Shown here: one piece after another, positions 27,909 through 36,800 of the stretch
How the letters are laid out: each line of letters begins with the position of its first letter
How positions within the stretch are numbered: the first letter of the stretch is position 1
Source of the DNA: Moraxella sp. VT-16-12
Lineage (GTDB): Bacteria > Pseudomonadota > Gammaproteobacteria > Pseudomonadales > Moraxellaceae
Direction of reading: 5' to 3'
DNA length: 64,000 nucleotides
Assembly: GCF_002224245.2 (NCBI RefSeq)
Contig: NZ_NKHK02000004.1
Location: forward strand, 1-64,000
The notes under the pieces: model-generated
Database searches by the model: none
Seen by the model: only the letters and a program-made list of their open reading frames with translations
Told to the model about the DNA's origin: nothing
Position numbers and translations under genes: made by a program

Positions 27909-28558
27909 AATCCACTCATGCTGATGTTTTGAACAAACCTTATTCTCAAATCAAAGACCTAAAATTATATTGCCCTGATAAGTTAGATGACATCAAGGCA
28001 AATCATCAACAAAGCTGGCAAAGGTTCAAAGTCTTTATTTTTGCCATTTATGCCAATTTGCCCCCAACATTTGCCAAACCCCATATTGAAAGTTGGTGCA
28101 ATGGTTGGGAGATTCGCCGTCATTTATTTGCTTATTATAAATATGAGCAATATTTGGCTCATGCGCCGATAATCAGCGTGATTTTAAATAAATATCGCCT
28201 TGTGATAAGTTTGGATTGGCACAGTTATAAAGCCAAATATTCATCAAGCAGTTTATCTGATTTTAATGAATGGCTCACCATGATTGACACAAAAGCGTTT
28301 GATGGCTACTATTATTGGCATAAAGACACCAAAATTAACACGCTCCAGCCAGATAACATCATGCCCATTAGCAGGCTAGATGATGATATGCCCCATCTGG
28401 ATAAAGATGATTATTATCGGCTTGGGCTGATGATGATCAAAGATGAGCTGGATGATTTTGGTGATGATGAGCTTGTGGCGTGGGCGACACACCACATCAA
28501 GACACTTGCTGGGGTGTATGAGTGGTGTCATGGTTGTGGTGTATCTGCCTTGATATAA
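27902..28558 (+). CDS. HI_0552-like protein of unknown function
   Basis: About 218 residues, soluble. The segment SWCNGWEIRRHLFAYYKY followed by VISLDWHSYKAKYSSSSL resembles the HI_0552 family of Pasteurellaceae and streptococci, sometimes labelled a glucose-6-phosphate dehydrogenase without good support. This is from memory and needs a profile search. The ATG at 27902 overlaps the previous stop; an in-frame start at 27854 lies deeper in that gene. Confidence 0.6.
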   Translation: MLKSTHADVLNKPYSQIKDLKLYCPDKLDDIKANHQQSWQRFKVFIFAIYANLPPTFAKPHIESWCNGWEIRRHLFAYYKYEQYLAHAPIISVILNKYRLVISLDWHSYKAKYSSSSLSDFNEWLTMIDTKAFDGYYYWHKDTKINTLQPDNIMPISRLDDDMPHLDKDDYYRLGLMMIKDELDDFGDDELVAWATHHIKTLAGVYEWCHGCGVSALI

Positions 28559-28678
28559 TTAAAATCATCATAAAACGGCATATGAATTTTCACTGACAAA
28601 TCATATCTGATAAATCCCCCATCTTTTGACTGTGTTGGCATGATATAATAATGCATTTTTAGAATAAAAGGTGGCGGC

Positions 28679-30463
28679 GTGGACTGGTCAAAACAGCTCA
28701 TAGAATCAGCAATTTGGATAGCAAAAAGTCTGGGTATCACGGCGGTGGTATTTAGCATGGCGGTGTTTTTGTTGATACGTTTTACGCATTGGGGTAGGCA
28801 GTTTTGGTCTATGGCTCATGGTTATCTGACCCCAAAACGCAGTATCAAGCCCATATTGTTTTTCACCTTTATTGTCAGTCTCACCCTGCTAGAAGTACGA
28901 ATTAGTTTGATTCATAGTGAATGGTATAACACCATGTATTCATCACTACAAGACATGAATCAGCAGGTATTTTGGACGCAGATGGTGGTGTTTTGTTTCA
29001 TTGCAGCCGCCGCCGTAGCAAACGCACTTTTGACCTATTATGCCGAACAGCGTTTTGTGATTAACTGGATAGAGTGGCTCAACAAGCACCTGTTAGAAAA
29101 ATGGCTTGCCAATCAAGCGTATTATAAAACCCAGCAAACCTTTGGCGAGCTAGACAACCCCGACCAACGCATTCAATACGATGTCCAAGAGTACGTCAAA
29201 CGCTCTTTGTCCTTTGCCACAGGGGTCATCTCTGCAGTTACGTCCATCATCTCTTTTACCATACTGCTGTGGGGGCTGGCAGGGGCGATGAATGTGATGG
29301 GTGTTGAGATTCCCAAAATGATGGTGTTTTTGGTGTTTATCTATGTCATCATCGCCACGGTGATTGCGGTGTGGCTGGGCAAACCGCTCATCAGATTAAA
29401 TTTTGATAACGAAAAATTTAACGCCAACTACCGTTATTCTTTAATCCGTGTCAAAGAATACGCCGAGTCCATTGCTTTTTATGCTGGTGAAAAAGTAGAA
29501 AAAAACCGCCTATACCAAGAATTTAACAAAGTCATTAGTAATATGTGGGCGATTGTTTATCGCACCTTAAAGTTTTCAGGCTTTAACTTGGTGGTTACCC
29601 AAATCTCTGTGGTGTTTCCGCTGTTGATACAAGTGGGGCGGTATTTTTCTGAGCAGATTAAACTTGGTGATTTGATGCAGACCATGCAAGTGTTTGGGCG
29701 ACTGCATGGCAACTTATCCTATTTTCGTAATGTGTATGATGATTTTGCCAGCTATAAAGCCACCCTTGACCGTTTGACAAGTTTTGAAAAGGCAGTCAGT
29801 GCCGCCAGTACGCCACATAAGGCGACCATCAGTCATCATGATACAGATGTGGTGTTTGATGAGCTGACTGTGAAAACACCGATTGGCACAACGCTGATTG
29901 AGCGTTTATCACTCACCTTACCCCAAGGCTCACGCCTGCTCATCCAAGGCAAATCAGGGTCGGGCAAAACCACTTTGCTACGAACGGTGGCGGGGCTGTG
30001 GTTTTATGCTGATGGTGCGATTGCTCGCCCAACCAATGCATTGTTTTTATCCCAAAAACCTTACCTGCCCCAAGGACGGCTACCAGATGCCCTATATTAT
30101 CCCCACCCTGTGCCAAACGTGCCAAATGATGAGCAGATGACAGATTTGTTGTGTGCGGTACAACTAGGACACCTGACCGACAAACTCCATCAAGAACACG
30201 ACTGGACGCACGTTTTATCACTGGGGGAGCAACAACGCCTTGCCATGGCACGAATACTGCTACATCGCCCTGCGGTGGTGTTTTTAGATGAAGCGACAGC
30301 GAGCATGGATGAAGGCTTAGAAGATGCTTTGTATCGTTTGCTCATCACCAAACTGCCAACCACAACCATCATCAGCGTGGGTCATCGCTCTACCTTATTA
30401 AAGTATCATCAGCAAATTTTGCAGATTTTACCTAAACAAAAATGGCAACTGCACCATCATTAA
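28679..30463 (+). CDS. SbmA/YddA-like ABC transporter (fused permease-ATPase)
   Basis: 594-residue half-transporter. An N-terminal membrane domain (about five or six segments, residues 10-330) of the SbmA/BacA-like type, with the EQRFVINWIEWLNKHLLEKWL signature, is fused to an ATPase: Walker A GKSGSGKTTLLR near 424, signature SLGEQQRLAMAR near 517, Walker B VVFLDEATASMD near 540. E. coli YddA is the closest named type; relatives import peptides or move acyl-CoA, and the substrate here is unknown. The start is GTG, supported by AAAAGGTGG just upstream. Confidence 0.85.
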   Translation: MDWSKQLIESAIWIAKSLGITAVVFSMAVFLLIRFTHWGRQFWSMAHGYLTPKRSIKPILFFTFIVSLTLLEVRISLIHSEWYNTMYSSLQDMNQQVFWTQMVVFCFIAAAAVANALLTYYAEQRFVINWIEWLNKHLLEKWLANQAYYKTQQTFGELDNPDQRIQYDVQEYVKRSLSFATGVISAVTSIISFTILLWGLAGAMNVMGVEIPKMMVFLVFIYVIIATVIAVWLGKPLIRLNFDNEKFNANYRYSLIRVKEYAESIAFYAGEKVEKNRLYQEFNKVISNMWAIVYRTLKFSGFNLVVTQISVVFPLLIQVGRYFSEQIKLGDLMQTMQVFGRLHGNLSYFRNVYDDFASYKATLDRLTSFEKAVSAASTPHKATISHHDTDVVFDELTVKTPIGTTLIERLSLTLPQGSRLLIQGKSGSGKTTLLRTVAGLWFYADGAIARPTNALFLSQKPYLPQGRLPDALYYPHPVPNVPNDEQMTDLLCAVQLGHLTDKLHQEHDWTHVLSLGEQQRLAMARILLHRPAVVFLDEATASMDEGLEDALYRLLITKLPTTTIISVGHRSTLLKYHQQILQILPKQKWQLHHH

Positions 30464-30465
30464 TC

Positions 30466-30491
30466 AAAAGGACGAATATTCGTCCTTTTTT
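30466..30491 (+). terminator. Terminator after the ABC transporter gene
   Basis: AAAAGGACGAAT / ATTCGTCCTTTT, a 24-base palindrome followed by T, immediately after the stop. Confidence 0.85.
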
Positions 30492-30884
30492 ATTGGGTGG
30501 GATAATTGTCAGTTTACCATCACTTTTTTGTCAATATTTTGCTTAATGACTATTTTGGTCATTATTTAAACATAAAAAGTGTCATATTATGGCCATAATA
30601 AGTTTTTTATTGGTTATCTATCATAATGATAAGTATTTTTTATCAAAAATAATATCACACCACTCATCAGTTTATTACTGCCGTTTGATTATTTTATAAA
30701 CAAATTGTTACCGTTCGTCTGAGAAAAAATGCAAATAAACCATCATCCAAAAAGCAGGGCAAGCAAGCACAACGGGCGATTTGTGGTATTGGCATAAAAA
30801 TTGCTTCCGCCAAAACAGCAAGAAAATTCCAACAAAAGAACTTTGTTCTGGTTGGGTGTCATCTGTCTTTTTGGAAATGATTTT
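30492..30884 (+). promoter_or_regulatory. Long AT-rich upstream region of the trimeric autotransporter gene
   Basis: About 390 bases without a gene. A possible sigma70 promoter is TTGTCA (30528), 17 bases, TATTTT (30551). A 16-base perfect palindrome follows at 30585-30600. No long homopolymer tract of the kind that phase-varies M. catarrhalis uspA1 or hag is present. Confidence 0.45.
30585..30600. promoter_or_regulatory. 16-base perfect palindrome, possible operator
   Basis: TATTATGGCCATAATA, 29 bases downstream of the possible -10 at 30551 and 285 bases upstream of the autotransporter start. It has no loop or T tract, so a protein-binding site is more likely than a terminator. Function is inference. 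Confidence 0.4.
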
Positions 30885-33800
30885 ATGAACAAAATTTATC
30901 GTGTTGTTTGGAACAAAGAAACCAACACTTGGACGGCGGTTTGCGAATACGCCAAATCTAAGGGCAAATCATCATCGTCATCAGGTGTGGTTGGTACACT
31001 AAGTAATGGCGTGTTTACGGCGGTGCGTTTTACTTATACGGCATTGGTGTCAGCGTTGATATTGGTGAGTGGGCAGGCAATGGCTGCTAATGGTACTGAA
31101 TTTCAAAATGGTACCGACCAAGCATGCTACTACGATACTACTAGTGAAAGTGTCATCTGCGGTGATGTTAGTACGAAAACAGAAGATACGCCTGGCACTA
31201 AGACTGCCAAATCTGTTGTGCTTGGTAAGGGTGCCACCAATACCGGCGAAAGCAACGTGGCCGTCGGCATATCAGCAAGCAGCGCAGGCACTTCTTCCGT
31301 TGCAGTAGGTGATCGGGCTAAGGCAGGTTCTGACCAAACTATTGCGGTGGGACAAAATGCACAGGCGAATGCTCGGTGGGATGTTTCTATCGGTCGTCAA
31401 GCGGGTTGGAATGCTACTGCACCTGCGGGTGATAAGCCAGAAGGTCGTAATGTTGCCATTGGTGATGCTGCCTTAAAAAATGGCTTGGACGTAAATAATA
31501 ATAATGTGATGGGTACCAGTGCTGGTGAGAACTTGAAAGGCTCTCACAATGTTATCATCGGTACGTATGCCAATGCAGCCGAAGCAATTGAGTCTGCAGA
31601 AAATAATGGTTCTACTAAGTTGCAGATTAATTCCAAAACTAGAAGCGTTAGCATTATTGATTCTGTTAATGCTACTAAAGAAGTAAATTATGTTGAAACT
31701 TCTAACAGTGTTGCTATTGGTCATCGTGCCTTAACCACCAAAGCTGCGGGCGTGGCAATTGGTCAGCAGGCTAAAGCATTCGGCAATACCTCCACTGCTG
31801 TTGGTAACGGTACCCGTGCGCTGGGCGACAACTCTGTTGCCATGGGCAATACAGCTAATGCAGGTTCAGGAAGTGCAATCGCTATCGGTTTGCATGCCAA
31901 CTATGATTCCACCGCTAACACGGCTGAGGCAAAATACAGAGCAACCGGTGCAAGCTCTGTTGCTATTGGTGCACGGACTCATGCTGGTGCTACCCATGCT
32001 GTAACTATTGGTACAGAGGCCACCACTTCTACTACTGGCCAGGGTTCTGTGGCTGTAGGCTCTTTCAGTAAGGCGGTAGGTATTAACGCTGCTGCAGTGG
32101 GTCAAGCCTCTCAAGCTTCAGGCCAAAACTCTTTTGCTGGTGGCAATGACAGCCATGCGGTAGGCACTTCCGCTGTGTCGCTGGGTGACGGTGCTGGTAA
32201 GGGAACGGCAACTTTTGCTAATGGCGTGAAAACTGGTGGTGACTATGCTTCCGGTAATAGTTCAACCGCAGTCGGTACCTATACCAAAGCCGCTGGTGTC
32301 GGCGCTACTGCTCTTGGTGTTGCTGCAGATGCTCAAGCATATCGTAGTGTGTCAGTGGGTGCCTATAGTGCCGCCTCTGCCAACAGTACGGTTGCGGTTG
32401 GCGATACTTCTGTTGCTTCTGCAACAGGTGCTACCGCAGTTGGTGAAGGCTCACTAGCTTCTGAGCTTGATGCTACTGCACTTGGTAACGATACTGTTGC
32501 TTCTGGAAAGCAGTCTTTGGCAGTGGGTAATTTATCTAAAGCCACTGGTCTAGGAGCAACGGCGATTGGCAACAATAGTAAAGCGGAAGCAGAAGGAGCC
32601 CAAGCCTTTGGTCAAAGCTCTGTGGCAAGTGCACTCAATGCTGCTGCGGTGGGTCGCCTCGCAACCGCAAGTGGTGAGCGTGCTTCTGCTTTTGGTGTGG
32701 GTAATACTGCTTCTGGTGCATCGTCATTTGCAGGTGGTGATATGAGTGTGGCAGCCGGTGCTGATACAATAGCCATTGGTAAAAACGCCCACTCTGCGGA
32801 TTTGGGTGTCATTTCCATCGGTCGACAATCTGGCTCAGCAGGTGTGGACTTAGCTAATAAAGGCACCTCTGACCAAGTTGCAGACCGCACCAAAGCAGGC
32901 AAAACCAATGCCAGCGGTTTGGTTAATGTAACCAGTATTGGCAATGAAGCAGGTAAAGACACCATCAATAATAACTACGGTGTTAATATTGGTTATCAGG
33001 CAGGTAGCGGTGGCTATAACAGCACTTATGGTGAAGGTGTCGCCATTGGTAATAAAACAGGTGGTGTAGATAAAACAAATACTACCGTTAAAACTGCTAT
33101 GGAGACATTTTCTGCTGGGCAGGGAGCGACTGATAATGCCATTATTACAGGTAACACCAATACGGCGATTTCTTCACGTGCAGGGGTTAATGCGTTAGGA
33201 CATGATAACGTTGCTATCGGTAAAGATGCAGGTGGTTATAGCTCGGGTAGCTCAAATATTGCGATTGGTCGCCATGCTGGGCGAGCCAGTAAATTAAATA
33301 CACCCAATAACGAAGCTACCAGAGTGATTGATGGTGATGTGTTTTCTAATGCACGTAACACCATCTCTATGGGTGAATGGGCAAATGCTTCTGGCAATGA
33401 CGCGGTAGCGATTGGACGTTTGGCACAAGCACCTGTTGAAGACTCTATTGCAATCGGTCGTGGTGTTAAAACAGAATTGTTAGCAGGCGATGGTGTTGGC
33501 GACCGTGAAGGTATGATTGCTATCGGTTCGGAGACGACCAAAGCATCAGGTAAGGCTGCCATCTCTATTGGCCGTAATGCTCAGGGTATTGGTCGTGGTA
33601 CTGTGGCACTTGGGGATGCTTCTAAATCCCTAGCTGGACAAGGTGTCGCTATCGGTGCACAGGCAAATGTTGCTAATACTGCTGCTGGTGGCGTGGCTAT
33701 CGGTTCTGTTGCAAAATCGCAGGGTTTGCTAGCAGTTGCTTTGGGCTCTCAATCCGAATCTTCTGCCAACCATTCAGTGGCGTTAGGTACACTCTCTCAG

Positions 33801-36800
33801 GCCAACCGTGCTGCTTTAACGCCTAATAATGTAGCTACTTCTGATACTGCTACCGTTAATGCCAATCAAGTTTATGCATTAAGTCATGCTAGTAATACAG
33901 ATAAACAAGCGGTAGGTGCGACTGTTAAGGGTAATTTGGGAGCAGTTTCTGTAGGTACAGAAGCTAGAACTTTGGGTAACACCCAAATAGCCGCTGCTAC
34001 TCGCCAAATCATCAATGTGGCTGCTGGTTCTGAAGATAGCGATGCCGTCAACGTAGCTCAGTTAAAAGCAGTTGCTAATCAAATTGCACCTGCTGATAAC
34101 ACCACCATCGTAAAAAATCAGACTGGTGCATTGAAGGTCAATACGGCACCGATTACAGTTGTGGCTGCGGGAGAGCCCAATGCCGGTAGCGTGAGTGTGG
34201 CTAGCGGAGATGAAGGCAAGCTGGCGACTGCCGGAGACATTGCCAACGCCATCAACAACAGCGGCTTTACGCTGACAGCTTCTGGTCGTAACGGATCGCT
34301 AGTGAAGTCAGGTGCAACTGTGGATTTGAAGAATACCGATGGTAACATCGTGATCAGTAAAGCAGATGATAGCAATGATGTGAACTTTGATTTGAATGAG
34401 GTTGTGGCAATTGGTACATCGGGTGGTAGCAGTCGGATTATCATTGATGGTCGCGGAAATATTGGAAACATCAGGGGCTTGAGTAGAAATCTGCCAAAAA
34501 CTCAAAGCGAGAACACGGCTGGACCTGGTAATCCTAGCAATGTCACCACTAAGCAAACCCTACCTGATAATGTGAGTCTCATAACAAGCAACGCCGCAAC
34601 TGTTGGTGATGTGCTAAATGTTGGTTGGAATGTACAGACCAATGGAGATGCTACCGATTTTGTTAGAACTTATGATACAGTAAATTTTGCTGATGGGGTG
34701 GGTACAACCATTACTAGCGAAACTGATGGTGATAAGACAACTTTTAAGGTCAATGTCAACGCCCAAGGTTTGGCTGAATCTGCGCAATTGCCTGTGGTTT
34801 ATACTGATGGCTTTGGTAACAAGGTCTATAAACATACTGATGGTAAGTTTTATGATGAGCCAAACGGTCAAGGCGATCAAATTGCCCCGGGTGATATTGT
34901 AGCTACCATGCAGGCTGCCGATGGTTCTGTTGTTAAACCAACATCATTAACTAATGTTGCAGCAGGTGCTAATGATACGGATGCTGTTAATGTCAGTCAG
35001 CTTAAAGGTGCAGTTACTGCCTTAGGTGGTGGTGCCCAAGTGAATTTGGATGGCAGTTTTAAAGCACCAACTTATACCTTAACTGATGGTAACCCTTCAC
35101 TGGGTGATACAACAACATATCACAATGTTGGTGATGCTTTGGCTGGTTTGAACACGGCTGTCAATCAATCATTGAGTTTTAGTGGTGATGCTGGGGATGC
35201 ATTTGACCGTAAATTGGGTTCAGCCATCAAGCTAACAGGGGGTGTAACTGAGTCTACCAAGCTTACTGACAACAATATTGGTGTGGTTGCCAAAGACGGC
35301 ATATTAGATATTAAACTTGCTAAAGATATTGATCTTGGCAATGATGGTAGCGTTACTACAGGTGGTGTTCAAGTCAACAATGAAGGCCTAACAATCATTG
35401 ACGGTCCTAGTATAACCAAATCTAATGGTATCAATGCAGGCAATAAAGTGATTGCTGATGTAGCAAGCAACCTACCAACCACACAAAACAATACTGCCAT
35501 CCAAGGTAGCCCAAGCAACGCCACCAAGGCTCAAGAAGCCCCCACCAATGCAGATACTATCAAAAACAACGCCGCAACTGTTGGTGATGTGCTAAATGCT
35601 GGTTGGAATGTACAGACCAATGGAGATGCTACCGATTTTGTTAGAACTTATGATACAGTAAATTTTGCTGATGGGGTGGGTACAACCATTACTAGCGAAA
35701 CTGATGGTGATAAGACAACTTTTAAGGTCAATGTCAACGCCCAAGGTTTGGCTGAATCTGCGCAATTGCCTGTGGTTTATACCAAAGCAGATGGCACCAA
35801 GGTTTATAAAGTAGGTGATAAATTCTTTGATAACAAAGCAGGTACAGGTACAGAAGTTCCAGCTACAGACATCATTGCTTCTATGCAAAATGCTGATGGT
35901 ACAATCACACCTACAACATTGGCGAATATTAAAGCAGGTACAAAAGATACTGACGCTGTTAATGTAAGCCAATTGAAAGGTGTAGCAGATACATTGGGTG
36001 GCGGTGCAAGCATAAATGCTGATGGCACAATCAACGCACCAACTTATAATATTACCAATCCAGCTGATGGTGCTGTTATTAAAGCACAGAATGTAGGTGA
36101 TGCACTAAATGCTTTAAATACAGCGGTTAATAATCCATTAGCATTTGCAGGTGATACAGGTTTATTTAATCGTAAATTAGGTCAAACAACTACCATTAAA
36201 GGTGGTATAACTGATGAAAATAAACTATCAAATAGTAATATTGGTGTGGTTGCCAAAGACGGCGCATTAGATATTAAACTTGCTAAAGATATTACGATTG
36301 ATAGTGTTACTACAGGCAATACTACAGTCAATAATGAAGGTATTATCATCAAAGCCCCTGCTGGTAATAATACTGTTACTGATGTGAAACTAACAGCCAA
36401 TGGTTTAAATAATGGTGGTAACAAAATCACCAATGTTGCCGAAGGCACTGTTGATACAGACGCAGTAAATTTCGCCCAGTTAAAAGAAGTGCAAAAAACT
36501 GCCAAAGCTGCTAAAACTGAAGTACAGGCTGGTAATAACATGGCGGTAACCTATAGTACAGGTGCTGATGGTCAAACCATTTATAACGTTGCTACTAAGC
36601 CAGATGTTCTTTTTGATAGCGTAACAGTGGGTACAGGCACTAACCAAGTTATCCTAGATGACACAGGTGTTAAAGTTGGTGGTAAAACCTATATTTCTGG
36701 CACTGGTTTAAATGCCAACAACAAGAAAGTTACCAATGTTGCCAAGGGCGATGTCTCCGCCAATTCCAAAGACGCTATTAACGGCAGTCAGTTGTATGCT

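Noticed and set aside
30545-30563. Inverted repeat AATGAC...GTCATT as an operator of the adhesin gene
   Set aside because: Six-base arms with a seven-base A/T spacer in AT-rich sequence are expected by chance; the nearby 16-base palindrome is the better candidate.
32612-32968. Long open frame on the minus strand inside the giant adhesin gene (others at 35592-35972, 36182-36541, 36708-37184)
   Set aside because: They are antisense images of the repetitive adhesin coding sequence with no ribosome sites and low-complexity Ala/Pro/Thr or Ile/Cys composition.
34589-35782. Possible CRISPR or mobile repeat because of the 216-base direct repeat
   Set aside because: The repeat is in frame within one protein, encodes a stalk module, and is far too long and too few in number for CRISPR; no transposase or terminal inverted repeats are present.
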